A stretch of DNA of 64,000 bases from Periplaneta americana (lineage: Eukaryota; Arthropoda; Insecta; Blattodea; Blattidae): assembly GCF_040183065.1 (NCBI RefSeq), contig NC_091132.1, positions 163,172,102-163,236,101 of the forward strand. Direction: 5' to 3'. Below are positions 23,701 to 31,259 of the stretch, piece after piece. The translations under genes and the position numbers were made by a program. The first letter of the stretch is position 1; each line of letters begins with the position of its first letter. The notes below the pieces were generated by a model. It saw only the letters and a program-made list of their open reading frames with translations, searched no databases and was not told where the DNA came from.

Positions 23701-23886
23701 TATTGAAAGTCTGCTAATTAAAAAATAGGGATAACATTATGTCACATTATGCATTGTGATTCAAGTCAAACATAGACGTAACTTTCAATTTACCTCTGCT
23801 AAGGGCTTCTTCTCATCTGTATCAGTGTTATCACTCCAATGTATAGCCAACGGGTCAACCTCGGGTTCCATCTTGATCGCATCCAT
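5990..23886 (-). CDS. ZF gene 1: modular C2H2 zinc-finger protein, four coding exons (whole span)
   Basis: Gene model on the minus strand: exon 1 23886..23794 (31 codons), exon 2 21818..21681 (46), exon 3 18033..17896 (46), exon 4 7039..5990 (349 codons plus stop). All exons start and end in phase 0 and all introns are GT-AG, giving about 472 aa. The product should be a nuclear DNA-binding protein: an acidic N-terminal region of modular exons followed by 12 C2H2 fingers. The introns (about 2.0, 3.6 and 10.9 kb) are mostly transposons. The paralogue at 41231..61050 has the same layout. Targets and function are unknown. The start codon is supported by the MDAIKMEPEVDPLA opening, which I recall from other blattodean ZF genes. 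Non-coding 5' exons and alternative exons cannot be excluded. Confidence 0.8.
7070..7252. mobile_element. Short MITE (CACAGTCTAG family), copy 2, beside a splice acceptor
   Basis: TIR CACAGTCTACTATATATAGT at the left, reversed CACAGTCTAGTATATACAGT at the right. The flanks are GTTGTAG and GTTGTAA, a near-perfect 7-bp duplication. It lies in intron 3 of ZF gene 1, and its edge is only 28 bp from the exon 4 acceptor AG, so the branch-point region may be inside or next to the element. Confidence 0.8.
7380..9619. mobile_element. hAT-like DNA transposon remnant (outer limits inferred)
   Basis: Left end CAGCGGTCTCAAGG, right end reversed CAGCGCTCTCAAAC. The flanks ATCTACAC and GTCTACAT agree at six of eight bases. 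Inside, on the minus strand at 9312..9557, is an 81-aa frame (MDRSTYSYTLLSVSVRREMA from its inner Met) that I do not recognise. It could be a leftover of the element's protein. A further matching end, reversed CAGCGCTCTCAAGG, sits at 7465..7478, so a 99-bp deletion derivative 7380..7478 is an alternative reading. The element at 7650..8770 is nested within. Confidence 0.45.
7650..8770. mobile_element. TIR element with ATTCCAT duplication, 1.1 kb
   Basis: ATTCCAT is duplicated at 7643-7649 and 8771-8777. Inside it, the ends are AACGAGACTC and, reversed, AACGAGACTG. Each end also has a nearby GCGCATGCGC word (7669 region and 8737 region). No convincing protein is encoded: a plus-strand frame at 7667..7867 is low-complexity hydrophobic. 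A 7-8 bp TSD would fit hAT- or P-like groups, but the TIR gives no clear family. Confidence 0.65.
9620..11305. other. Gene-free AT-rich intron stretch
   Basis: This is intronic sequence of ZF gene 1. The word TGTGTAGATGCACC near 10025-10040 is an inverted echo of TTTTGCATCTACACC near 7366-7380, so an older TIR element may span 7370..10040 with the hAT-like copy inserted near its end. Otherwise I see no gene and no clear repeat here. Confidence 0.4.
11306..13003. repeat. ACY trinucleotide array, 1.7 kb (left part)
   Basis: Almost pure ACT/ACC/ATC/ACG triplets. Both strands give long open frames (poly-Thr on plus, poly-Val on minus) that are artefacts of triplet periodicity and have no other protein-like feature. 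A higher-order pattern is visible: the block GCTACCACGACTACTTCTAC followed by TACCATGACTAC recurs about a dozen times at spacings of roughly 70-130 bp. The array lies in intron 3 of ZF gene 1, which would be transcribed as the purine-rich AGT/GGT strand. Confidence 0.95.
13006..14956 (+). mobile_element. IS630/Tc1-mariner-type DNA transposon (decayed) inside the ACY array
   Basis: The TIRs begin CACTCCGTGTCAGACCAG at the left and, reversed from the right, TACTCCGTGTCAGACCAG. TA dinucleotides flank both ends (13004-13005, 14957-14958), as expected for Tc1/mariner insertion. The plus strand holds a broken DDE transposase. The frame at 13966..14361 contains SGKGGRVILIHAGNENGF, GGYHDD and NSVIVLDNVSVHSRK, where LDN carries the second catalytic Asp. 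The first catalytic site appears as YTVETW, with Val where Asp is expected. The end of the third motif survives near 14478 in another frame as PIEEVWRQVK. Stops and frame changes lie between, so the copy is inactive. The 14479..14664 frame is the C-terminal tail. Confidence 0.85.
14959..15365. repeat. ACY/ACT trinucleotide array (right part)
   Basis: CTACTACTACC-type triplets resume immediately after the right TIR of the Tc1-like element, ending in about 18 ACT units and GCT/GCC units. It is most simply the other half of the array at 11306..13003, split by the insertion. Confidence 0.9.
15366..16380. other. Gene-free intron stretch with (TAAA)n microsatellite
   Basis: AT-rich intron sequence of ZF gene 1. 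It contains about 15 TAAA units at 15822..15883 and a GGGGGGGAG run near 15550. A 106-aa minus-strand frame at 15943..16263 has no recognisable domain and is not called as a gene. Confidence 0.7.
16415..16626. repeat. Two diverged direct repeats of about 90-110 bp
   Basis: The words ATAGC, GGAAAGCTAGC, ACAGAGATGTAGC and AGCTTGCGAGT...CGTAGCCA occur in the same order twice (16417..16501 and 16528..16626). This indicates an old tandem duplication. No coding potential is seen. Confidence 0.6.
16673..16906 (-). mobile_element. tRNA-derived SINE, family B
   Basis: On the minus strand it starts GTCCACACCTGTGGAGTAAC with a tRNA-like head. A central block follows (GTTGAGATTTTTTCCGGGG, TGCTGGATAACTTTCGGTG) and then a tail with AGCGTCATAAAATAAACC. 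The same central block is found at 42178, 46813, 57621, 61885 and, truncated, 30018. Confidence 0.85.
17027..17604. mobile_element. MITE with TTAA target duplication
   Basis: TTAA flanks both ends (17023-17026, 17605-17608). The terminal words are GCCCAATTC and, reversed from the right, GCCCAGTTC. The body has no convincing frame. TTAA targeting is typical of piggyBac-type elements, but the terminal bases are not the usual CCC, so the superfamily is uncertain. Confidence 0.6.
17663..17732. repeat. (AATC)n microsatellite
   Basis: About 17 AATC units with a few CCAA and AGTC variants. Confidence 0.9.
17896..18033 (-). CDS. ZF gene 1, exon 3: 46-aa acidic module
   Basis: A 138-nt exon between a TCCTGCAC-side acceptor (read CTTGTGCAG on minus) and a GAG|GTAAGA donor, phase 0 at both ends. 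It encodes EENLLDPHMAGTKTECMDHS followed by YDFTSETNVEESVMPINF and TTECKSE. It shares the ECMDHSYD core and the following acidic block with three other 138-nt exons in the window (21681, 51837, 60913). Such phase-0 exons can be gained, lost or skipped without a frame change. The role is unknown; by analogy with N-terminal regions of other ZF families (KRAB, ZAD) it may be a protein-interaction segment, which is inference only. Confidence 0.85.
18414..18712 (-). mobile_element. tRNA-derived SINE, family A
   Basis: On the minus strand it has a body (CTAGTCACTCATAACGAGTG, TATGACGTAGTGCAGAGGG), then a tRNA-like segment GTGTGGCGTAGTGGATAAAG and the B-box-like CGGGTTCAAATCCCAGC, then AGAATTTTTCTCTGTTCC. 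Related copies lie at 37765, 38640..39215 and 59745..60335. Confidence 0.85.
18728..18807 (-). mobile_element. SINE family C fragment
   Basis: The words TTTTACATGCCAGTAAATCT and GGGATCGAACCCGCAATCTC match the family C body and B-box, abutting the family A SINE. The next stretch, 18810..19470, is AT-rich intron sequence with no supported feature. Confidence 0.65.
19477..21563. mobile_element. hAT-like non-autonomous transposon, 2.1 kb
   Basis: Near-identical TIRs: CAGAGCCTTCTTCAGTTACA at the left and, reversed, CAGAGCCTTCTTTAGTTACA at the right, continuing through AGCCGGAGC. GCTAAGT is duplicated at 19470-19476 and 21564-21570. The CAGAG start and 7-8 bp TSD fit hAT. No transposase frame remains. 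A Harbinger-type MITE (20822..21365) is nested near its right end. It fills most of intron 2 of ZF gene 1. Confidence 0.8.
20822..21365. mobile_element. GGCCGTGTCTCAA-family MITE, copy 1
   Basis: TIRs GGCCGTGTCTCAAGGCT and, reversed, GGCCGTGTCTCAAAGCT; the 3-bp duplication TAA on both sides fits a Harbinger-type TWA target. Length 544 bp. Copies of the family also lie at 22500 and three times in 41936..43716. Confidence 0.85.
21681..21818 (-). CDS. ZF gene 1, exon 2: diverged 46-aa acidic module
   Basis: A 138-nt exon, CTACAG acceptor and AAG|GTGAGT donor, phase 0 at both ends. It encodes KGKSMVFSMPGVQDNCVAYN followed by YDRSSEVKFEETGVPPNF and AMVKCETK. Length, phase and the YD..SE..FEE core align with the modules at 17896, 51837 and 60913, but the N-terminal half is the most diverged: ECMDHS has become NCVAYN. 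It carries two sumoylation-type motifs, VKFE and VKCE. The exon sits between two transposon-filled introns. Confidence 0.82.
22064..23689. mobile_element. TIR element TGGCCRGTTTCTCCAAG, 1.6 kb
   Basis: Left TIR TGGCCAGTTTCTCCAAG, reversed right TGGCCGGTTTCTCCAAG, TTA duplicated at 22061-22063 and 23690-23692. Both arms are rich in TTAAC words. The 3-bp TWA target points to the PIF/Harbinger group. There is no coding frame. It contains the nested MITE 22500..23033 and makes up most of intron 1 of ZF gene 1. Confidence 0.8.
22500..23033. mobile_element. GGCCGTGTCTCAA-family MITE, copy 2 (inverted relative to copy 1)
   Basis: TIRs GGCCGTGTCTCAAAGCT on both ends, TCA duplicated on both sides, 534 bp. 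The internal sequence is the reverse complement of the copy at 20822..21365 with modest divergence. Confidence 0.85.
23794..23886 (-). CDS. ZF gene 1, exon 1: start codon and acidic N-terminus
   Basis: The exon runs from ATG (23884-23886) to a GCAGAG|GTAAAT donor and encodes 31 codons, ending in phase 0. The peptide opens MDAIKMEPEVDPLAIHWSDN and continues TDTDEKKPLAE. IKMEPE is a sumoylation consensus (hydrophobic-K-x-E) with an acidic neighbour. I recall this opening from other blattodean ZF proteins, which supports the start choice. Its phase matches exon 2. Confidence 0.85.
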
Positions 23887-23964
23887 CACGACTGTAACAG
23901 TTTAGTTATTCACCTAATCTGTAGAATGTAAGATGCTGAGAGAGGTTTATTCACATTGGTTACA

Positions 23965-24575
23965 CTATGTATATGGGTGTTCATTTCAAAGTGTGTCATG
24001 ACGTCACTGTCGTGAGTCAGGGATTTGAAGCGAGTTTCAGCTTTTATGTCAGAGAAGTTGCCTATTATTCAAGGCGTTCAATCTGAACTTGAGAACGTGT
24101 ACGGTATAACTTGAACGTCGTAGCAACAGATGGCGGTCTGTACGGTCTGTGTGCTACCATAACCTCTTTCGAACTGTGTTTTGCGCCGGCAAGTCGTACG
24201 CAGGGTATCTGTTATCATAGGTTGCGTACGGTAACATTCCACAACACAGATCAAATGCTCCGTGTCCATGTTGACCGTCGAAGTTAATGTCAACAAATAC
24301 GTAAGTAATCATCTTAACCCTCTCCACATAAAGAAAAAAACTCACCTCAGTACGTGTTTCCAAACAGTTCACATTCCTGTCACTACCAGCGTTACCGTAT
24401 GTATCGGTAAGTACTCTTCAGAATGAACGCTGTACTTGCCAGGCAACTTCTCTGGCACTTAGGTAATGCACCTCTGCGGAAGTGCAGGAAGATTGAATTC
24501 TCTAAGCTCATCGGCTAGCCACATGATGGCATATAGCGAGCCATGACACACTTTGAACTGAACACGCACTATACG
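23965..24575. mobile_element. TIR-like repeat covering the upstream region of ZF gene 1
   Basis: Inverted ends: GTGTTCATTTCAAAGTGTGT at 23977 and, reversed from 24565, GTGTTCAGTTCAAAGTGTGT. Both extend inward through CATG, and weaker similarity extends outward through TATGTATA/TACGTATA. It begins about 80 bp upstream of the start codon, so the 5' untranslated region and promoter of ZF gene 1 may lie in transposon sequence. Short minus-strand frames at 24078..24372 are not supported as genes. Confidence 0.55.
23999..24006. promoter_or_regulatory. CRE-like palindrome TGACGTCA upstream of ZF gene 1
   Basis: A perfect TGACGTCA, the full CREB/ATF consensus, lies 113 bp 5' of the start codon inside the inverted-repeat element. 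That it functions is inference. Confidence 0.3.
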
Positions 24576-24579
24576 TAGG

Positions 24580-25540
24580 CCTACTATACACTGTGTCCAG
24601 CCTATAAGTTTAACATTACCAACATTTATAACTAGGAGGCGGAAAATGATGACCTAAAAATGTACTTAAAATGATCATTAAAATGCCCTTAAACTGATGG
24701 AAAAATGACATAATATTAAAAGAAAATTAATGAGATTTAAAATATATTATTCACCGTACTCGCACCACAACTTCTTAAAGATTATCACCTTGTTTCAATG
24801 ACTGCCCTGCAAATCTCGGAGAGAGGAGGCAACTTCCTGCAATTTGGAAAGGATAAAGGAAAAGAACATGCAACAAAATGATGGTTTTAAGGAAAAGTAT
24901 AGATTTTAATTAGGTTTACAATGTGTTTCAATCAGTCCCTTGTAAAGACACCCTCGTACCAACAAAAGAACACTAGCGGTCAAAGTCCTCACTTAAACTA
25001 AGCTGCTGCCAAGCATTTTATATTACTTCCGTCGTGTGAAGTGAACCCTTCAGTGGAATTAGGGATGAACTATAGAGTGTGTTCCAAACTATAAAACTCA
25101 AACTTCACTGTTATTTACTTATTCAGGAGGTAATTACTACTGATCTATTTGGTTAGAAAATTATTTAATAGACCTATCGGTAAAGAAGAAAGTAAAATGC
25201 ATTCCAAATGATCTAAAAGTTCTTCGAAGTATTGAAAATGACCAAAAAAGCCGAAAAAATATAAAAGTAACATATTAGTTTAAAAACGTCAGAAAGAAAA
25301 GCAAAAAATGCAATATAAGAAATTACTTTTTTACGTTGATAATAACATTGAAAGGATTTCTATATTAATAGGCATCGTCCTAATGTAAAAAATAAGAAGG
25401 TGAGTTTTCATGAACATCCGTCCCCTATTTATAACTTTCGTTGTATCAGATTCCAATAAAAAATTCTTTCATACATGATTAATTGCTCTATTGGAATTTA
25501 TGAAATTTATGTTTGCAACAATGATCATATGATTAGAATG
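24580..25540. other. Gene-free AT-rich stretch
   Basis: No open frame with coding character, no TIR pair and no known repeat could be recognised here. Confidence 0.5.
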
Positions 25541-25544
25541 TGCA

Positions 25545-26275
25545 AAGATGGCGATGTGGACACCACAACAAAAAGTTTCCAGTGTTCTTGGACTGGCTGA
25601 AACAAAATCTGTGAAGCGTTTACGAAATTTTCGCCGGAATTTAACCTTAGGTGTCACGACGATGTTGCCTCTTATGTGAGCATTGTCAAATGGGACAGAC
25701 AGTTACGAGAAACTGGTAGGTCTTTTGTCTACTCGTGGGAAGCATAGCAAACGAAATGTGTCGAATGTGCGGAAAATGTCGAAAGAATTGTCGTATCTGG
25801 GATAGTGAAAATCCTTGTGAGGTCGAAAGAGACTCATCAAAATTAAATGTGTGATGTGCATTAATGAAAAATAAGATGACAGAAAAGTGAGAGGAACAAA
25901 TTATTTGGATATATTGGAAAATTACGCTGTGCCTCAATTACTGCTTGGAATCATTTTCCAGTAAGATGGGGACCCATCTCACTTTGCAATCTGAGTGCGA
26001 GAGTTTTTGGATAAGGAGTTCCCTGGTCGATGCATTGGAAGGTGAGGCTGAACCACTCCCTTAGCCTCCACACTCCCCAGATAATATCATGTTATGACCC
26101 CACTAGACTTTTTCCTACAGGGTTTCGTGAAGGACAAAGTGTACAGCACTCCTGTAGAGAACTTAAATCATTTGCGACGAAAGATTTATCAAGCCATCGC
26201 CAACATCACACCACAAATGTTGCAGAATACCTGGATGGAGGTGGAATATAAGTAAGACATCTGCCAGGCCACTTC
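25545..26275 (+). mobile_element. Tc1/mariner-like transposon remnant
   Basis: The plus strand opens MAMWTPQQKVSSVLGLAETK (from 25550), the helix-turn-helix start of a common arthropod mariner-like transposase. Later, in changing frames, come RIWDSENPCEVERDS, SKMGTHLTLQ (for QQDGAPPHF), then PTRLFPTGFREGQSVQ and NVAEYLDGGGI (for the C-terminal MLQNTWMEVEYR-type end). The central part is missing and several frame changes are present, so it is dead. The ends were not found. Confidence 0.7.
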
Positions 26276-26549
26276 AGGTGCTATTAAATCTATGCAAAAA
26301 ATAGTAAATATCAATATCTTAAAAATACATACTTCGCATACTTCCACTTGGTAATGTGTTTTGGAATAATATTGTGGCGAAATTCCACAGATAGTAACAG
26401 TAATTCCTACTACAAAAAAACTAACTAGAATAATAGTAGGGAATCGTGTAGGACTATTTTCAAAAAACTATATATAATGCCCATAGCTTGTCAGTATATT
26501 TTTTCATTAATAATCTTCCTCGCATGTAATCGTGAAAACTTTGTAACTA

Positions 26550-26968
26550 GTTAAATAGTTCATAACATAAATACACGTCATATTCGATTGGCAAGTCTAT
26601 CGTCCTATCAAAAAGGAGTGCGTTATATGGCAGTAAAAATTTTCAATAGCCTTCCTATCGATATAAAAAATGAAACTCAAAACATAAGATTATTTAGGGC
26701 CAAATTAAAGAAGTACCTAATTTCTCACGCCTTCTATTCTGTAGGTGAATTCATCACATTCAACAATACTTCATGAAAATGATACTAAAAGTTTGTGTTG
26801 TTCTAGCACACTATATTGCAAACGTCGTCTGTATATATTTCATCTAGACTGTGACTATAAATTAAGACTTTATAATAGTATTAAGTTTTTTTACTTGTTC
26901 CATATCCTAGCTGTGAAGCAATGTATGAATACCATGGAATGTTAATAAATACAATACAATAGAATACA
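26550..26968 (+). mobile_element. LINE 3' fragment
   Basis: The frame reads ASLSSYQKGVRYMAVKIFNS then LPIDIKNETQNIRLFRAKLK and ends LISHAFYSVGEF. This matches the C-terminal end of insect non-LTR retrotransposon polymerases, which typically read QKGVYYSGIKIFN..LP..IK. An AATACAATACAATAGAATAC tail near 26947..26968 marks the 3' end. The copy is heavily 5'-truncated. Confidence 0.7.
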
Positions 26969-27221
26969 TGTTGAAATTATTTGAAATGTACCGTAAATGA
27001 CATGATTTTCTCTATCAGAAAATATCAGTTCTTTCATTAAGTATGGCTTACTTTAAATACTTACTCTCTTAAGATGTTAAACTTACAGGAGAGATACGCT
27101 GTATATTTTCCTGGAAATTCCGAATTTTTTAATATTAATTAATGCTATACAAAAATACAGAATACCTATAGTATTAGTGAGAATATCGTTATGAATTCGA
27201 CTTTACACATACCCCACGTAC

Positions 27222-27800
27222 TTACTTACTGGCTTTTAAGGAACCCGGAAGTTCACTGCCTCCCTCACATAAGCCCACCATTGGCTCCTATTCTGAGCAA
27301 GATGAATCCATTCTCTATCATCATATTCCACCTCTCTCAATTCCATTTTAATATTATCTTCCCATCTACGTCTCGGCCTCCCTAAAGGTCTTTTTCCCTC
27401 TGGCCTCCCAACTAACATTCTATATGCATTTCTGGATTCGCCCATACGTGGTACATGCCCTGCCCATCTCAAAGGTCTGGATTTAATGTTCCTAATTATG
27501 TCAGGTGAAGAATACAATGCGTGCAGTTTTGTGTTGTGTAACTTTCTCCATTCTCCTGTAACTTCATCCCTCTTAGCCCCAAATATTTTCCTAAGCACCT
27601 TAATCTCAAACACCCTTAACCTATGTTCCTCTCTCAAAGTGAGAGTCAAAGTTTCACAATCATAAAGAACAACTGGTAATATAATTTTTTTATAAATTCT
27701 GTCAGATTTTTTGACAGCAGACTGGATGACAAAAGCTTCTCAATCGAATAAAAACAGGCATTTCCCATATTTATTGTGTGTTTAATTTCCTCCCGAGTAA
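27222..27800 (-). mobile_element. RTE-like LINE fragment, copy 1
   Basis: The minus strand encodes the end of the polymerase ORF (27236..27649): [58 protein letters not shown] and [13 protein letters not shown], ending NFRVP. The 3' end is an AGTAAGTAAGTA tail right after the stop. Truncated upstream near 27800. Best copy of the family: 58033..59190. The RTE label rests on the short UTR and simple tail and is tentative. Confidence 0.85.
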
Positions 27801-28044
27801 TCTACAGAATCAGATATCTCAATCCTGTATAAGCTCTTTGTTTTTCTTGGGCATCCGTGTGTTTACATATGGGCGAGCGCTGGTGAGTATAAATATGCAC
27901 TATTCAAGCTTACTATTACTATTATTAAACTCCAGTTTTAAATGGAATATTATTTTACCTGAGATATTATAATATCTACATTAAGCCCACATTCATTAAT
28001 GAAAAGCATAGATGTATAAATTAATAATTTCTTTCAATAAGTGG

Positions 28045-28226
28045 AATATGATACAATTCAATTTACATGGATAAATGAAATGAAATCTTATGTTTAAATG
28101 AAGAAATATGATACAATTCAATTTACATGGATAAATGAAATGAAATCTTATGTTTAAATGAAGAAATATGATACAATTCAATTTACATGGATAAATGAAA
28201 TGAAATCTTATGTTTAAATGAAGAAA
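28045..28226. repeat. 60-bp tandem repeat, three copies
   Basis: The unit (AATATGATACAATTCAATTT to AAATGAAG) occurs three times with an exact 60-bp period and no visible differences between units 1-3 until the right edge. A minus-strand frame through it is a by-product of the period being a multiple of 3. Confidence 0.95.
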
Positions 28227-28639
28227 TTTTGTGAAATATATAGAATGTAGTAATAAATCTTGCATTTTATTTAATCAGCAAAAAGCAGCTAAATAATGTT
28301 TTCACTATGAGTAAATCTTAATATTTCCTTCTTTGTATCACACTATATATGCATTCAGTGCTTTCTTCTGGAGAAGAAGGTGATGGAACTCTGTGTAGAA
28401 TATATTATAGCGGACAGGATATTTACTGTCCAGTACCTGAGAATTTTGTCATTTTCAATCTCTGAACACTTAAGCGGAGTCCAAAGAAAAATCATGTTAA
28501 AAATATAATTATTAACACATTTCTTCATTCCATGATGAAAATACAATAAAAAGGTGCTGGAACTCCATTCCAGAATGTTCCGCAAGAAACAAAGGACTGG
28601 ATGTATTGTTAAAAGCTAACTTTTAGGCAATGATGGCTT

Positions 28640-29253
28640 TTTGTTTCTTGAGACGATATGCAGCTGCCAAATTACTCTCCAAGAAATTACTACTCATATA
28701 AATTTAGGGAAAAAAGACAGAGGACGGACACTGGAAAGTCTTCTTTTCTCAATGATACTATCAGGGACTGCAATGCTTTACCTGCGGACTTACTAAAGGC
28801 TTTACCAATAACCAAAAATGTATTTAAAAACAGGCTTCAGGACTTTACTAATAGAAGGTAGTATAGTATACACACTAAAGGGTGAAATTGATATTTTGTT
28901 ATTGAAGTGTTGTATCAGTGAAGAAGTGTGTTGTGTCAGTGAAGTGTGTTGTGTCAGTGAAGTGTGTTTCAGTCAGCGAAGCTTTATAGTTTATAGTGGC
29001 AGTGCAAAGTATTTGAACAGTGAAATGTTCTTGAAGTGTTAGTGAAATTAAAGTAGAATCAGTGAAATGTGTCGTAGTTCCACTGCAGTGAGTTAGTTGA
29101 CAGTGAAATGTGTGTAGGGCTGAAAGGTACTTGTGCAGGTAACAACATATCATACTCGTGGGTTTTAGTTCGAACTTAGGATTAAGATACAAATTAGATT
29201 TACTTTAAATGTTGTTTTAAGTGATTGTGCTTCATTTAATTTAGGATTCTCCC

Positions 29254-29305
<52 letters not shown>

Positions 29306-29395
29306 TGTGTTTATTATTGTCGTTATTGAGTATAATTAGTTACCACTGCCACCTGGTATATATCCATTTGTAGTGTGAATAAATACATACACATA
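28640..29395 (+). mobile_element. LINE 3' end with UTR repeats
   Basis: The frame 28658..28861 reads RTDTGKSSFLNDTIRDCNAL, PADLLKALPITKNVFKNRLQ, DFTNRR, the C-terminal end typical of Jockey/CR1-like LINE polymerases. It is followed by a GTGTCAGTGAAGTG-rich low-complexity block (28905..29060), a TTA microsatellite (29254..29302, about 16 units) and a GTGAATAAATACATACAC end near 29390. 5'-truncated. Confidence 0.65.
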
Positions 29396-30017
29396 CAATA
29401 TTTTGCCCTAAACATTCTCACTTCATTAGTCAAATTTATTACTTTATTTTACCCAGTTCAGTATCCAAAATATCTCAACTTTTCTCATCCATTTATGAGA
29501 TTCATATATGTACATGAATGTATACATGTATACATATGGAGATTGGAGATACGTGTTTATGTTTAACAATGTCCTCAGAAAAAACATAATGTTAAAAATC
29601 TAGGTCCCACTTAAGATTATAGATATGTTGAGATATATTGGTACAAAAAATAACTATAGGCCTACTCTGAGTATAATTACTATCATAGGACATCACTGAT
29701 CGCAAAATTGAATTCAATAATTATGATGTAATGTGTGAAAGTCTTATTATCACGTCTTTGGGAAAACATTGGTATAGTTACTAGGCAATATCCTTGAAGG
29801 TTATGTTCATGGGAGGAGAGTCTACTATGAAGTCATGCCTGTGTTATATCACAACTATGTTTCACACCAGCAATATTACCATAAATTACCGATATTCAAT
29901 AGTGTTATTTTAGTTTAAAAAATAAAATGTATAGGAATATGAATATAAGCACAACTTTCTTTCATTCGTCAACTTCAACTCTTCTGTTACTAGTGTAGGC
30001 TCTAGTCCCTTCTTTTC

Positions 30018-30125
30018 TTTAGGGGGTTATTTTAAGACTCTGTATCAATAGCTCAGGTTATTTAGCGTCTGAATGAAATGGTGATAAATGCTGGTGAAAT
30101 GAGTGCGGGGTCCAGCACCAACAGT
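30018..30125 (-). mobile_element. SINE family B fragment
   Basis: The words GGTTATTTAGCGTCTGAATG and GGGGTCCAGCACC match the family B tail and centre. The tRNA-like head is missing. Confidence 0.75.
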
Positions 30126-30129
30126 TACC

Positions 30130-30340
30130 GATTGAGATTCTGAAGACTCTGTCATACCAGATTGTGGTAGTTTATTAAGGACTCTTTGTGGCTCGAAGGA
30201 TAAATTCCACAGGCCCGGAAACCTGACTTCAAGTTGGCAGCTGCATCAGGATTAATGGTCTCCACCAACTCACTAAGAAGAGCAGGGAAAATGTTCCACA
30301 TTTCTTTGCAGCACTTCTAATTGATAAACCTTTGAGTTTA
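30130..30340 (-). mobile_element. pogo/Tigger-like transposase C-terminal remnant
   Basis: The minus strand reads LLSELVETINPDAAANLKSG and FRACGIYPSSHKESLINY. This matches the NLISGFRATGLYPLD..KVL.RLP type C-terminus of pogo/Tigger DDE (CENP-B-like) transposases. A frame change precedes it. The stretch 29400..30010 and most of 30340..31080 show nothing else I can support. Confidence 0.5.
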
Positions 30341-31084
30341 CCTCTTCAAGTGCTTTAACAAAATTTGAATGTTTAGAAAACATTACTATCAACTACTGTA
30401 TTACAGAAAAGACTGAGAGTGAAAGAATAGAAATCGCGCCAAGACCAAGACAACAATGGCTTTCGCGGAAGAAACATTTCACACCTGCAAGCTGTTCTGA
30501 TTTGGTCTATTCTATACTGGAATACAAATTCAACTTCTGACATCTCTCAATAATATGAAGAAAATATTTTTTGTTGTAATATGGTGTTAAGCTTAAAATT
30601 CTGATTACAGAAATACAGTTATTTGGTACTGCATTACAGTTAAACAAGGATAAATTGCTAAAAGTTAGACAGAACACTTTTTTGTTACTATTTTTGCTAT
30701 TGGCAGCAGTGAGTCAAGGATACACGATACGTTTGGGACTACCTTGCGAGATTGAAAGGTAAAGTGTTAACGTGAAATTAGAAAGTGTGCACAGTGGTCG
30801 AATCTAGACCCCCAGGTCGACTCTAGACGGTTCCACGGTAAGAAAAAATGAGTGGAAAACATAAAAATTTGAAATAACTTAAAAAAAAATCTAAAATCTT
30901 TCAACTTTCGCAAGTAAATTTAAAACAAAATTCGCAAACATAAAACACTTTAAATATAGACAACTTCAAAGTTACATTTCAATTTATAATAACGATTCAC
31001 TTAATATTGCTAAGCTAATATAATCTAACATAACCTATGTCAACGAGGGAACAGCTCAGTGAATACCAAATTACGATCACTTAC

Positions 31085-31234
31085 CTCGCAATAATGAAGA
31101 CGTGTATACATTTCTCCCACTTTCATGGAAAAATAATGCATGCGTTCACGATGATATGGATATGCCCTTTTAAACATCAACTTTGCTAAATATCCGACAT
31201 CTGTAAATACAATCTCCATACAAACCACCATCAC
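31085..31234 (-). CDS. Candidate coding exon, unknown protein
   Basis: A 50-codon stretch from ATG at 31234 to a TGCGAG|GTAAGTGATC donor. The peptide reads MMVVCMEIVFTDVGYLAKLM, FKRAYPYHRERMHYFSMKVG and EMYTRLHYCE, which is of mixed composition and unlike the surrounding repeats. I do not recognise the family. The strong donor at the end of an open frame is the main support, and no partner exon was found downstream on the minus strand. It could be the first coding exon of a small gene or chance. Confidence 0.3.
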
Positions 31235-31259
31235 GAGACGTAGAACTACATGCTCCTTC

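Noticed and set aside
27996-28265. An 89-codon frame with a repeated hydrophobic peptide
   Set aside because: The 60-bp tandem repeat is a multiple of three and creates the periodic frame; no other coding support.
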